Positions 52,943 to 64,000 of a stretch of DNA of 64,000 nt are shown one piece after another; the first letter of the stretch is position 1, and each line of letters begins with the position of its first letter. This stretch comes from Entoloma clypeatum. Its lineage: Eukaryota > Basidiomycota > Agaricomycetes > Agaricales > Entolomataceae. Position numbers and translations under genes: made by a program. Location of the stretch: NCBI GenBank assembly GCA_963565915.1, contig OY751486.1:4526001-4590000 (forward strand). Reading direction: 5' to 3'. A model generated the notes under the pieces. The model did no database searches and was not told the DNA's origin. It worked only from the letters and a program-made list of their open reading frames with translations.

Positions 52943-53632
52943 ATATCCGCCGATGAATTCAATCCCCCACATGACGCTGCTGTTACATCGTCGCTTCACG
53001 ATCACATGCACATGAGGCAGATCAAATGCTGAGCACCCCTCGGGAATCTTGGCAACAGGTGCGTTTACCATCCGTTCATCATTTGATAGGTCAATAACTT
53101 AAAGCCCAGGTCGCTTATCAAAGGTAATAGGGGAGGAACAAGTGCGCGCCTTGTCCGTTTGCGACAGTATGGATCTAACAGATTCATAACTCAGTACCTG
53201 ACTGACATTCAGCAAGGGTGTTGTGAAGGGAAGATATAGTTCTAGATCAACAGAGGAGCCCATCACTACCAAGCGCCGCAGTTGGGACTTGCGCGATGGA
53301 TTAATTTGCGGGACTCAGGATGCAGGTATGTACGCACTTTGTATGTCAATCTGTCATTTCTTACAACTTCACCCTTACACTGCAGGGGGTGGTAGATTAC
53401 GGAGTCCTGTTGGAAGTAATTACGTGATAGTTGTGAACGATAAAAGACCTTAGTGTGTATTCTTCCTAGCCAGTGTACACGATTTTTCATCACCTCCCCA
53501 TCCAGAAATGCCACCTCGTTGTCATCAGCAAGTTCCGGCTGAATCCCTTCCCAGTCATGCCCAGCCTCTTGCTCAGAACCAACCTCCGGCTCCGGCCCAG
53601 CATCGCCCCATTATACTAACTACTGCATCCAG
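52943..53632. repeat. Right half of the inverted repeat unit, then unannotated sequence
   Basis: 52943-53115 continues the repeat unit interrupted at 18806 (GCTGTTACATCGTCGCTTCA, GGGAATCTTGGCAACAGGTG). From 53116 to 53632 I see no gene. A short frame at 53223-53453 is not recognisable. Confidence 0.6.
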
Positions 53633-53974
53633 ATGGAGGAAAAGCAAGACCCACACCGGTACCCCACGTTGTATGCCATAGCTCTCAACTATCTCCCAAT
53701 CCAGGCATCTGCCGTTCCTTGTGAGTGTGTATTTTCATCAGCTAATGAGATGGACACGAAGCGCTGGAACCGAATCCATCCAATTCTGATGGAGGCCCTT
53801 CAAATCCTGAAGTTTTCATTGAAGCGGCAGAGGTTGGATTTCACGCAGGGGCTAGAAACACCAGAGAATGACATGTTATTGTCACCAAGAGACACTCGCA
53901 ATCATCTCGCATCGATGTTGTCTCAAGGCATTTTGGGTGATGAACTTAGACAAATTGTGGCTCATGATGGATAA
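53633..53974 (+). pseudogene. hAT transposase, C-terminal dimerisation domain
   Basis: About 110 residues match the hAT dimerisation region: YPTLYAIALNYLPIQASAVP followed by CVFSSANEMDTKRWNRI and MEALQILKFSLK. A Cys stands where the usual Arg of the CERVFS motif is expected, again explicable by a C-to-T change. The catalytic part upstream is missing or unrecognisable. The sequence to 54609 contains GGTTCGGTTGACAAGCC-type motifs that may mark the element end, and no other gene. Confidence 0.68.
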
Positions 53975-54609
53975 AATATATTGTATCTCGTATGACTGAA
54001 TAATTATGCTTTTTATACACTTAAAGAAAGTAATGAGAACATCAAGCAGCCAATAAAATGATAAATATATTATTATATAATGACATGCACTGTTTTGGCA
54101 ATCAATTGATCGGTTCCACAACTTGGGACCAGCTTGCTCTGGCTGCTGAGCCAAACGGAGCCAAATAAATCGGTTCGGTTGACAAGCCGAGTTGAATATG
54201 TGCCAAGCCATGACTTTGTGAGTCACAGTGCAGCTAGCTGAGTTGCGGCAACACTACCCACACTGCCATGAACCAGTAACACAACAACATGAACAGACAC
54301 TTGAGGAGTGCAGGGTACGGGGTGCGAGGAAAGAGGTGTATGGGCCGGATATGTGCGATGAGTGTCAAGGTGCTGGGAGCATGTATACGGGAAGCGAGGG
54401 ATTCATCAGGAAAAAGCCTTGGGCTACAGACACTGCAGCCAGGGTACGGTAGCTATGATAGCTGTGGCCATCAGTCTGTAGATCAGAATAGTGCTTGATA
54501 GTATCCTGTAGCATGTGGTGCAAGCTCCATAGCTTTTAGTAGCACATGGTACAAGTTCCATACCTTTTAGTAGAAAAGTATTCCTAGCAAGATCACTCAA
54601 CATCAGAGG

Positions 54610-55420
54610 ATGAGAGACCTGCAGTCACTGTTAACGCCCGATGGCATCTCTTCTGCCCAACAGTGTCCCTTTGTGCCCAGCAGCATCCTCATTTCCAATG
54701 GCATCCTCTCATCACCACTTTGCCCAACGGCCGCTGCTAGCACCCAACAGCCTTCACTCACGCCCAACGGCTGTCCCTCGTGCCAAACGGCCCCCACTCA
54801 CACCAATGGCCGTCCCTTCACCCCCAACGCCCTCGACTCATGCCAATGTCCTTGGCTTGCGCCCAATGGCTGTCTCTCGTGCCCAACAGCCGTCCCTCGC
54901 TCCCAACGGCCCCCACTCGTGCCCAACAGCCCTCACTCGCACCCAACAGCCGTCCCTCATGCCCAATGACCTCTACTTTTGCCCAACGGTCCTCACTCAT
55001 GCCCAATGGCCGTCCCTCGTGCCAAATGGGCCCCACTCGCACCCAACAACCACCCGTCATGTTGAACAGTGCCCAATGCCGTCTCCTCATGCCCAATGAG
55101 GTCCTGAGGGGCCCAACGGCCCTCACCTGTGCCCAATGGCCATCCCTTGGTCCCAGCGGCCCCTACTTTTGTCGTTCCCAATGGCCGCCCCTCATGCACA
55201 ATGGCGTCCCTTCTGCCCGACGGCCTCTTCTCGCCCCAACAGCCTTCCTCTGCCCCCAACAGTGTCCTCTCATCACCACTTCTGCCCAGTGGCCCTCTCA
55301 TGCCCAATGGTCCTCACTCACGCCCAACAGCATCCTCTCTTTCCCAACGGCCCTCTCTTATACCCTCCTCATGTCCAATGGTGTCCACTTGCGCCCAATG
55401 GCCTCCCCCATGATCCGTGC
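54610..55420. repeat. 21-bp minisatellite array 1
   Basis: A degenerate 21-bp unit around TGCCCAACGGCC(G/C)(T/C)CCCTC repeats roughly 35 times. Because the period is divisible by three, all plus frames and some minus frames stay open for 90-230 codons with a seven-residue period (PNGRPSC-like). No start, intron or domain supports translation. 55421-56334 beyond it shows AGCTATGG-type short repeats and no recognisable gene. Confidence 0.8.
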
Positions 55421-56635
55421 TTCCTTAGCTTCTCAGTATATAGTAGCCATTGTGTGTAAATAATTTTGCAGCAATATATTTGATTTTGAGCATCCATTCC
55501 TTGTATTGATAAGTATCCAAAATATGAATTGATATGTTGCACTGGTAGCTCTTGTAGACTCCTACTATGATGAGCTATGGTAGCTTGACAGACAGATATG
55601 GGCAGCTATGGACAGCTATGGAGAACTACAGTAGCTTGGCTGTGAGCTACTGATCACTATGTAACGGGGACTTGTATATGAAGCTACACTTGGCTACCAT
55701 GTCTATGTAGGGCTATATACTCAAGTGGCTTTTTTCTGATGTTGTGCTTTGCCCGTCTTTTGGATGAAGGCCCCCTTGTTTTTATATGAGTTACAATGTC
55801 CTTGTTGCAACACTCACACTGGGTCGCAGGGCTGCCAACACCGACACTCGCGAGATAGCTGACATCTGTGTTGTCTGCAGGCGAGCTGACCCTCTCACTC
55901 ACCACACCACCCTTTCTGCGCATCTTGAGGGCCTGGGCGTGCTTGAAGTCGCGCTCATAAAGAGTGAGCCCTTGTCACGTTCAACCGGCGCGAGATTGGC
56001 AGAGTTACGTGGGGATTGCGGATGGTAATGACGGGATTGGCAGATATGGCCAACGCGAGGAGAGTTGACAGCAGTAATTACTGAGAGGTAGATGACATGA
56101 TGTGTCCCTACAGTTGTGGTTGCTAGTCGGCCTGCGGATCTCACAATTCATACGCAGCATAAGTTATACCCACTCCCATCCTTACTAATCGCCTGTGGAA
56201 TTATGCCTGAACTCGTCTATACACCTCTGGAGGAAATTGACAGGGTAACTTGTACTTTCTTCATCCCAGCCACCATCTGTTTAACCGCCCTCGAAACAAG
56301 ATCCATGCAGAGTTACGTGCTGGTTTCCAGTCTGCATCAGCATTTTGACAAAAGTTGCTTTAGCAGCTTCAGCTTTTAAACAGGCATCTTTGAGCATCTT
56401 CGTCTTGGGCACAAACAGCTTTGAGCATCTTCAACTTTTTGATGAGCATCTTGCACCATCTTCAGCTTTGAGTATGCAACTTTAAGCCAACCTTAAGCAG
56501 CTTCAGCTTGAGTATATCACTCAAATCTTTTTGCAGGAGTGCAACAGTTGGATATGTTTACTCATATACATATTACAACATGGAGAATACTATCTACAAT
56601 GTGACTATCAATAATTGTAACGTCAAGATACAGGA

Positions 56636-57214
56636 CTATCCCCACAATCCAAATGAGTGAGCAGCAAAGTTGTCCGTGGCAAACCGCATGCTCTCTTCTT
56701 GGGGACAGACGGGTTTCTTTGCAGATGGAACAGCTTGCCTAGGGACTTCATCAACTTTCTGGCTCATGGCCGAGCTGAGAGTGACAGATGGCAGCAAAAA
56801 AGGAAACCAACTGTTGACTGAAACATCACCACCCGCATTCCCAATCTCCTCCTCCAATATCCTCTGCACATCTGACCGTCCAAGCTTGACATTGACACCA
56901 AGCGCCTTGGCACACGTGATGCCCACCGACCTGTTCTTCTCATCCATCTTCACCTCAGGGATCATCCGAGTCAGGGCCCGAGATGAGGTCGTCTGCGAGC
57001 CAGGATATGGAGGCTGTGGGAGAGGTGTATGGTTAGCAGTGGCAGGTGGTGAAGGGCGTTCAATGGGTTGGCAGGGAGAGACGTGCCTGGAGAGGATGGC
57101 ACGCGAAACTTGAAAAATTCGACAAGTCATTTTAAACTCCGCTGGTATTTGCCGAGCGTAAAGTTTGCCTTGGCAACTCCCTTGATCGCGGTCGAACTTG
57201 CCCTCTGCCCACAT
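56636..57214 (-). CDS. Unrecognised ORF inside the TIR segment, 192 aa
   Basis: An open frame with mixed composition: a basic N-terminal part, a Pro/Ser-rich middle (PPATANHTPLPQPPYPG) and a more ordered C-terminal half (GVNVKLGRSDVQRILEEE, ending FGLWG). It could be a captured exon or transposon cargo. No domain is recognised, and the start is uncertain. Confidence 0.3.
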   Translation of the reverse strand: MWAEGKFDRDQGSCQGKLYARQIPAEFKMTCRIFQVSRAILSRHVSPCQPIERPSPPATANHTPLPQPPYPGSQTTSSRALTRMIPEVKMDEKNRSVGITCAKALGVNVKLGRSDVQRILEEEIGNAGGDVSVNSWFPFLLPSVTLSSAMSQKVDEVPRQAVPSAKKPVCPQEESMRFATDNFAAHSFGLWG

Positions 57215-57239
57215 CTTCCCCCAGTACTCCTCCCTCCCC

Positions 57240-57790
57240 TGTCAACACCTCACGCCCAACAAACACCCCCCGTGCCAAGAGCTGCCCAACGACCGCCCCT
57301 CGCGCCCAAGAACTGCCCGTCACGCCCAATGGCCGTTTCGTGTGCCCAACGGCCTCCCCTCCCACCCAAGAACTGCCCTCACGCTCAACGGCCGCCCCCC
57401 ATGCCCAACGACCGCCCCTCGCGCTCAAGACCTGCCCCTCGTGCCCAACGACCGCCGCCCATGCCCAACGGCCATTTCTCGTGCCCAACGGCCGATTCGT
57501 GTGCCCAACGGCCTCCCCTCGCACCCAAGAACTGCCCTCATGCCCAACTGCCCAAGAGCCGCCTCTCGTGCCCAATGGCCGTCATTCGCACCCAAGAGCT
57601 GTTGCGCCCAACGACCGCCCCCCATACCCAACGACTGCCCCTCACGTGTGCCCAACGGCCGATCCGTGTGCCCAACAACTGTCTCGTGTACCCAACGGCC
57701 TCCCCATGCACCCCAGAACTGCCCTCACGCCCAACGGCCATTTCGTGTGTCTGCCCGACCGTCTGGTGTGTCCAATGGCCTCCCCCAGGT
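57240..57790. repeat. 21-bp minisatellite array 2
   Basis: Same unit as array 1 (GCCCAACGGCCGCCCCTC-like), about 25 copies with AAGAACTGCCC variants. It lies inside the inverted-repeat segment, whereas array 1 lies outside it. 58220-58599 after the segment contains a short minus-strand frame of unknown nature and nothing else. Confidence 0.8.
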
Positions 57791-58599
57791 GACCTGTGTA
57801 GCGGTCTGTAGCATTTTCTGCTGACTCTGCCGTCACCACCACCTATATTTTGGACCCCCACCATTGTTTCCCCGCCGTTGTTCGGGGGATATAGTAGATC
57901 TCGAACAATGTCTACTGATTCAGTGGCATTCAGTAGTGTTATGTCTTCGATACATTGTAAATAGATGGTATTTCTACCAAACATTAATTTCGTCCACGGA
58001 AAGCTGAAGGAAAAGCCGAACGAGCATCTTTAGACAGCTATCATTGTCTTTTGCAAGCTGGCGAAGCTGCTTGTTAAGATGTTTATCATCTTGTACAAGC
58101 TGAGGTACATAGCTTACACAAGATACAGTATCTTTTGCGTCTTTTGCAGCTTTTGCATCTTTTGCAGCTTGTCAAAGATGCTCAAAGCTGCTAAAGCAAC
58201 TCTTGTCAAAATGGTGATGTGGAAAGCTAAAATCGGTTGCATACCGCAAATACCAGTTGGTCCAGCTTGCCTACCTCGTCAAGGATAATGCGAAATCGTT
58301 CAAGCAAGCAATGACGTCCGACCTTGGGAGGCCGGCTCTCGAGGGCCACTTGTGAGGACAGTCGAAGTCACTTTGAACATACCTGACGCCGTCCCATTTT
58401 GCTGCTCGCAGCATGGAGACCAACAGCAGTATCAGCGAAATAATGGCATACTCCAACGTCGAAAAATGGGCCAAACCAGAAAAGCCCGCCTTCTCGTTGA
58501 ACTTCATTGTCATGCGACCGGTGATTTACAAAGAGGCCAAGGGGGTCGTGCTCCCTTCAACTATCCTTTGTGGTTGGCGACCAGTCCCCTTGTCCGTAA

Positions 58600-60740
58600 T
58601 TTCATTGCCCCCATCTGTCCATAAAGCTCAAAATATCAACAACGGGAGCTATTGTCGCTGGTAAAGGAGTGGCAGGTCTTGGAGAACGGCCATAAATGTT
58701 AGGAGAAGCTCGCGCTGCTGCCCTTCTTGGCAGGGGTGGAGGAGTGGCTGTTCCCGTCGGGGTTGGAGGGTTGGAACGGTGACTCAGAATGGCAGGTGTA
58801 TGCAGACGCGAATCTGTAAGGGGTATGTCGGATGGTGTCATTGGCCGACGGGGGGGTCTGGCTGGTGCACGAGAGGGCAACGTAGGGCTTGGTTTGGGAG
58901 ACGGAGAGGCCCGATCCTTGACACACTCGCTTCTATAGGAGGGAGACGGACCTCACTACGCTTCGGAAGTGCTGGAGGTAGAGAACGCTTGACAGGAGCA
59001 TGGGCCGCTGCTATGCTTGGATGAGTAGGTGGAAGACTTGGAGTAGGTCTTCCATCCTACTCTAGAGATTCCTTCATCTGCGTTTCAACCTCGGGTGATT
59101 TCTTGGGTGGACTCGGAGGTCGGGACCCTGCTTCTTTCGCTTTGTCACCCTCCTCCCAGTTCAAAGCGCCCGCCATGCCCCACAGTCCCCTGCGCCTTGG
59201 TGGCACAGGCGGCTTCTCGCCCACAGGGGAAGGAGTGATCGCAGGACGGGGCAGGTTGGGCCCTTCCTCTTCCCATATTTTCTCAACTATGCCAGTGCGT
59301 ACGAAGGCCCACAGGGTGCAAGTCGTGCGCAAGCGCGCCAAACACCATTTGCTTGTGCAGAGTGGGTAAATTGCTGTAGATTGAGAGGGATTCGGATAAT
59401 TTGTGGAAGGACGTTGATCAGATCGGTTTTGCTGAGACGACGGGCCGGCCGTCGTCCTTTGTGGTAAGGGAGGTGGTGGAGCAGATAGAGTGTATGATGA
59501 GGACGATGTAAGACGGAATATGAAACACTTGGGGAGGGTATGGTTGAGTAGAAGTTAGTTGTGAGTTCGTCGACGATTGCGATGACTTCCTGAATAGAGC
59601 GGTTGACCACGCTAAATTTGAGTTCGTCTGCACGAGGGTGGGAGGATAGGGTATGGAAGGGGTACCGTAATTGCTGGTGGCTTCCAGGTTGGTGGAATGA
59701 ACAGGAGTTCCACACAGGGCACACGAAATGGTGCCGGTGTTGCTATTGAGACTGGGAATTATTTTTGTTGAAGATGTCGATTCTTGTACATAGTAGGGCA
59801 GTCGACGATATCGGCTCAATCGTCAACTGGCCATTATGTATCGCAGACAAAACCAACCGTCGCGAGAGCCAATTTAACGAAGGAGCGAGATCAAGACGTA
59901 TAGTCGGCTCTCTGGAAGTTACAATGAGTGATCGTGGATGAAAAAAAGAGCAGGTGACTAACGAGTCTTCAGTGTGCATCCGTGCCAGGAACGGCAACGT
60001 GAGCAAGGTCGTCATGGCGGGAACTTGTTGGAAGGAAATATGGACGGAACGCAGGTGCGCTGCAAAGAGCAGAAATTCTTGGTATGGCAGATGCGAGCCG
60101 AGCAGCCGTATCGGTCGGGTGAGGCTGTCATTGTCGTTTCTCTCCACCCACTTGCCCTTTCCCATCGACGCAGGCGCTTCTTCTCCGCCTTTTCCTTTTC
60201 TTGCGGCAATTGCATTTGCTGCTGCATCATGCTAACAGCTTCCTCAGCACCTTTGAGAGCACGTTCCGAGTTAACAGTTTCTCCTCGCTGCGGTGTTGAG
60301 CACGTCGAGCTTCGACAACCATGTTATTTGCCCGAAAAGTGTCGCGCTAAGACCACCCAAGTCTTTTTCGATATCTGCACGAGCACTCTCCGCCTGCCCG
60401 CGTTGAGTAGCCCCCTCGGTGGCTCCTTCTATCAAACGATTGAGTTCAGCAGTAACATGGGCCTTCTCCACAAGTAATCCGTCCGTCATCCAAAGCAGAG
60501 AGGTGTTGGGTGCGTTCTAGCTCCAGTTGTGAGATTTTGATTGACGACGCGCGAAGGGCGGACGATGAAATGTGGAGGTCATCCTCCAAGTCAGAAACTC
60601 TGTCGTATGGCTTGACGAGCTTGTTGTTCAGGTCAGTGACCTGGCCGAATAGATCCTGTATCTGCGCGCGGAGAGAAGCGATAAGCATATCCTGAGCATC
60701 TGGATCTGAAGACGTGCGGCTCGTATTTTGTTCATGTCCG
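58600..60740 (-). pseudogene. SEC2-like Rab exchange factor relic, multiply frameshifted
   Basis: Fragments in correct order match the Sec2/Rabin family, the exchange factor for the exocytic Rab Sec4. They are a coiled coil (IASLRAQIQDLFGQVTDLN; LLVEKAHVTAELNRL), a middle block with PFLARMHTED, LAPSLNWLSRRLVLSAI and ISCALCGTPVHST, a block RLRTTCTLWAFVRTGIVEKI, and a Pro-rich tail ending DILSFMDRWGQ. One real 51-bp intron (GTTAGT...TTCCAG, 59962-59912) remains. Frame changes occur near 60480 (4-bp duplication), 60328, 60275, 60210, 59795 and 59525, then a TAG near 59064 and another shift near 58930. No start codon is obvious upstream of 60688. 60741-61077 holds nothing clear. Confidence 0.6.
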
Positions 60741-61077
60741 TTGACTTTGAGGCTCTCAGGAGGCAGTTCTCGAAGTGTTCGTCGCCTGCGATGGGTTTCG
60801 ATACGTCAGGAGGTTCAGCCACAATGCACTGCGACTGCGACTGCGGACCGTTTGATCCAGGCCGTCGATCACGACGACGATGAGTAAAATGGATTACATA
60901 AATCCACTCTTGGACATGGAATCTCCAAAATGCGAGCCGCGAGTTCAATATTCGTATAATCCAACGACGGAACATCGAGTGGGCAGCGACCCAAAGACAA
61001 TTAAGACCTGGGGATACTGCCTAACGCCAAGGTCAAAGGGAGAAGCCATTAGGTCACCATTACGGCACTGCGAGTGT

Positions 61078-62031
61078 TCATTGAACCACCCCGAAATTCC
61101 TTACAATCTCAAGAGATAAACCGTCGCCATCAGTGGCGCTCAGCACACAGCCCCGTAATCCATCACCTCGTCTATATGTGTCATGGCGATCACTCAAAAT
61201 GAGAATAGTTTGAACTGCGAATAAGACGGATTCGTCGTATATGATTAGTATGGACAGTCCTTCTCGGATCACCCGAGATATGCGCGGAAGTCTATCCACC
61301 TCCAGATGCAAGGCACCCAGACTGAGTGAGTTGTGAACCCCCTTCTGATTTCCCTTCTGAATCCGCTCTCAGGGCCGTAGTTTTTCTTGGGCATTTTCAC
61401 GAGTTGAACCAGGTCGACACCTGGGGCGTCGATACCACTGTCATTGCGCCAGTATCCTTCGTCAAGGTCTGTTTTCATGAATGCCATGGTCCACTCTCCC
61501 ATTCCAAATCGTGACATATATGTATACCATGATATGGACCGTCTGCTGGGTACCGATGGACACATTTCAGCGAGGTGGCATCGATTGTGATCCTCAATCT
61601 ATGTTCACATGGGGCTCGTCATCTGACCCAAGGGTAGAAAAGGGCCTCTACCGCCGACAAATCGAGTCAGAGAGAAGTCCATGCAAGTGAGCACTTTCCC
61701 GTTTGTAACGACCTCATTGACGAGTCACAAAAAATATACGTAGATCAGGTTCGCAATCACAAGATGACTCATACAACTTCAATACGGAACGTCGATCAGG
61801 CTCAAGGAGTGGTTGGGTGTCGAGGTGTGATAGAATCTTTGCCGACCCAGCGGTAAACCAACAGTAAACGGCGCCTTGGCACGATGCACCGTCTGTCACA
61901 AATTCATATTTGATCAAGCTCGGATCAAAGTGCCTAAAACGGGGAGCCATCCGGTAGTCTATTCGGGTCACGAACAGATTGAAGACCTCGAGGCGGACAC
62001 GAGGTGATAATAAGGAGGGGTAAGTATCCAA
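61078..62031 (-). pseudogene. Unidentified degraded gene
   Basis: Three minus-strand frames look protein-like: 62031-61714 (RIDYRMAPRFRHFDPSLIKY), 61565-61269 (GMGEWTMAFMKTDLDEGYW) and 61311-61078 (LEVDRLPRISRVIREGLSIL). I could not connect them with good splice sites, and TGA codons fall in the joining frames, so a relic is more likely than a working gene. No family is recognised. Confidence 0.35.
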
Positions 62032-62168
62032 CGACCTTGAATTAGCAGGATACGCAGGTCAATGCTTTTTCTCAAAAGGCGACATGGTTTGGCGCTATAC
62101 CATATCCTCTACCTCCACCTCCTTGCCATTCTGGAACCTCAACCTTCTCTTGTTACTTGGCACTAAAA

Positions 62169-63437
62169 ATGCCTGCCTTTCGCAACCTCAAATCACGTCG
62201 ATCGTCAGGCATGACACCCCTAGAATATGACGGTTTGTTACACCTTTCCTCCGAGACGTATCCGATCACTCACCATTTCTTTAGAGTATGGGTGGGAGAG
62301 AATTCCTCGAGCATACCCTTTCGATGATATTTCTCAACCATTTTCGCGATCGTCATCTTCGACACCGCCCTTGGTCGCCCCTTCAAGTCACCATCTGAGC
62401 CATAAGGTTAAGCCTCGTGACCATATCCCGCGACCAAGAAATGCGTTCATCTTCTTCCGCTCATACTTTAACAAAATGGCGGGCGGCCATGATCAAAATC
62501 AGGTCAGCGTTCGGGCGGGGAAAGCCTGGAACGACCTCAGTGACGAAGAACGTCGCCCGTTCACTCTCATGGCCGCGAAGGAGAAGCTCGATCATCGGGC
62601 CAAGTTCCCCAACTATACTTATACTCCAGGGAACAAGGGCAACGGAAATAAGAGGAAAGGGTCGACGAAGAAGAAGGCTATGCCTGCCCCAAGGCGGGTT
62701 ATCAATGAGTCCAAGCCCCCGTCACCTCCCCTTCCTTCTCCCTGCCCTCGTTGCGACAGCCCGTCAGATTGCGCATTGACGTGCATCCCACCCACACCAT
62801 CCAGAGCAACGGCTAACGAAACGTTCCTTGACCTCACCGTCGATGAAAAGCCGGAACCAATCTTCACACCAAACTGGTCTTTTATACCAACCTCTCAAAT
62901 ACCCCCTTTGCGGTTGCCGCCGCCATCACCTAGAACTATTAAGGTGCGTTTTATCTTCGTTCTACTCCTTCCACACATGCTGATTCCTTATAAATCTTGC
63001 AGAAAGAAGAAGTAGAGTGTCCACTCCCACTCCCTCCGCCTCAACCTCCGAGTCTCAACAACGTTGCTGAGGTTTTCGAACCGAAATGCGAACCCGAGCC
63101 ATTCCTCCTGCCACAGCTCAACTATGAGTATGACGATATTCCGCCATTCCTCGATCATTCCCACCTTGTCGGTTTGTCTCAGCTTCACTCAAATTGGACA
63201 TTCTCCGCCTCCGAGTCGATGTTGCCGTCCGAAATGGACGCCGTCATGGATTGTGCGGGAGCTGGCAAAGACAACGATGCTTTCACACCTCTCGACTTTG
63301 AAACAATGTTTGCCAACATAGAAAAGGGACAGCTGGCACTGTCGTACCCTCTCTCGTTTGAACCTCCCATCACACGCCATGAAGAAATTGTCATGACCCA
63401 ATTTGTCGACTTTGATAGTTGCACCACAGCTTCTTAA
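62169..63437 (+). CDS. HMG-box transcription factor, three exons, 385 aa
   Basis: Exons are 62169-62232, 62285-62943 and 63003-63437. Introns are 52 bp (GTTTGT...TTCTTTAG) and 59 bp (GTGCGT...CTTGCAG), and the phases join to 1158 nt exactly. The HMG box is about residues 70-137, with the MATA_HMG-type start PRPRNAFIFFRSYFN, then AWNDLSDEERRPF and KEKLDHRAKFPNY. A basic tract follows (NKRKGSTKKK), then a Pro-rich middle with a CPRCDSPSDC segment, and an acidic C-terminus that may activate transcription. Fungal proteins of this class regulate mating and fruiting, but this one cannot be assigned further. An alternative ATG at 62227 would lose the first exon and is less likely. The 325 bp after it (63438-63762) is intergenic. 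Confidence 0.8.
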
Positions 63438-63762
63438 TCCCCACTTTGCGGACGCTCTATGTTCATCCATCGTCTTACTATACATCTTGCACCCTCACTA
63501 CCCACCTTCACTACCATCACCACATCTGTAACACCACCATCTCGCAGAGCCATTCCACTGTATTTAAAACCCACATTGCAACATTGTTAGCTAGCTAAGT
63601 ACTGTGAATGCAAGTATGTTAATGTCTGGTGTTGAGTCTGCCGCGGAGTTGGTATTTGACTATGCTGCGTGGTTGTTTGTCGTCGTCAATGCGCTAACCC
63701 CAGGCCGATAATGCTAGTTGGGCAACATATCCATCTCGTTGAACATCACGCATCCTAGCTGA

Positions 63763-64000
63763 ATGTCTACCACTTTCTTCGCCTCGGACCAAGAGCTGGA
63801 GCTAGTCGGCCGGATATACGAGCATGCAGGTTGTTCGCGTCCTGGTTTCATCACCGGGGATGCTTTGGTCGAGATCTTCACTACCAGTGTTGACCTGACT
63901 CCCCTTGTTCTCAGCCATATATGGAACATCGCAGACGAGGACAAGACGGGGAACCTGTCGGAGAGGGGTTTGGCCATCGCCCTTCGACTCATAGGGTGGG
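63763..64000 (+). CDS. EH-domain protein, Ede1/Eps15-like, N-terminus only
   Basis: 79 codons from ATG 63763 to the window edge form almost a whole EH domain. They start MSTTFFASDQELELVGRIY and continue with a Gly-Phe-Ile-Thr-Gly loop, HIWNIADEDKTGNLSERGLA with an EF-hand-like Asp/Glu/Asp loop, and LRLIGW. EH domains bind Asn-Pro-Phe peptides of endocytic adaptors, and this N-terminal position is typical of Ede1 and relatives. The rest of the gene is outside, so the subfamily is open. Confidence 0.75.
   Translation, partial: MSTTFFASDQELELVGRIYEHAGCSRPGFITGDALVEIFTTSVDLTPLVLSHIWNIADEDKTGNLSERGLAIALRLIGW

Larger units (their letters stand above)
56335..58219. mobile_element. Possible TIR element carrying the minisatellite
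   Basis: 35-bp inverted ends, starting CATCAGCATTTTGACAA at 56335 and mirrored at 58185-58219, differ at two positions. Just inside both ends are many short motifs (GAGCATCTT, GCAGCTT) in both orientations, like the subterminal binding sites of DNA transposons. No clear target duplication was found and no transposase is recognisable, so it would be non-autonomous. Confidence 0.45.

Noticed and set aside
54610..57824. Several Pro/Ser/Asn-rich ORFs of 90-250 codons
   Set aside because: They are translations of the 21-bp minisatellite, open in many frames on both strands.
62227..63015. HMG gene as a single exon starting at 62227
   Set aside because: The first codons are intronic in the better model, and the frame ends in the second intron; the three-exon model joins in phase and keeps the conserved N-terminus and acidic tail.

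Overview
The window is a transposon-dense block of a basidiomycete (most likely Agaricomycete) nuclear genome. The evidence is short spliceosomal introns of 48-59 bp with GT-AG ends, Agaricomycete-style genes (an HMG-box factor, an EH-domain protein, relics resembling Sec2 and Spt5), chromodomain Ty3/gypsy elements, a DIRS-type tyrosine-recombinase retrotransposon, Tc1 and hAT fragments, and no bacterial operon structure. The species cannot be named from this sequence. A 200-N gap lies at 2602-2801. Layout: 1-1.6 kb holds a spliced coiled-coil gene with a Zn2Cys6-like cysteine pattern next to an LTR-like sequence. 2.8-6.7 kb is the 3' part of a chromovirus (copy A1) that abuts a decapitated Tc1 transposase (6.7-7.6 kb). 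7.6-12.4 kb is a decayed chromovirus of a second family (B) on the minus strand. 13.8-16.9 kb is an Spt5-like KOW gene on the minus strand, with internal stops and a solo LTR in its last exon. 17-18.8 kb carries diverged repeats. The region 18807-52942 is one old family-A Ty3/gypsy element of about 6.6 kb, swollen to 34 kb by later insertions. Its outer ends share the 5-bp duplication ATATC, and the empty site can be rebuilt from a sister repeat. Nested inside are an intact Ty1/copia element (19684-25532), a deleted family-A copy (A2, 27594-32746), a 907-bp solo LTR (33145-34051), a 5'-truncated DIRS-like element (34416-39756), a young nearly intact family-A copy (A4, 41301-47868) and a 5'-truncated LINE (48934-52575). 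Five of these six have 5- to 14-bp target duplications; the DIRS-like segment does not. Family A has an unusual plan: LTR, ORF1 (about 243 codons), Gag whose ATG lies 2 nt after the ORF1 stop, a Pol reached by an apparent -1 shift and ending in a chromodomain, and a separate conserved ORF of about 122 codons (ORF3) between pol and the 3' LTR. The LTR carries TGACTCA repeats and a TATA box, and its predicted RNA start is complementary to the primer-binding site, as in Tf1-type self-priming. Beyond 53 kb come a hAT fragment, two arrays of the same 21-bp minisatellite (one inside a 1.9-kb segment with 35-bp inverted ends), a multiply frameshifted SEC2-like relic, another degraded gene, and two apparently healthy genes at the right edge: a three-exon HMG-box factor and the start of an EH-domain (Ede1/Eps15-like) gene. 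Nearly all premature stops in the elements are TGA where sister copies have CGA, pointing to decay by CpG deamination.
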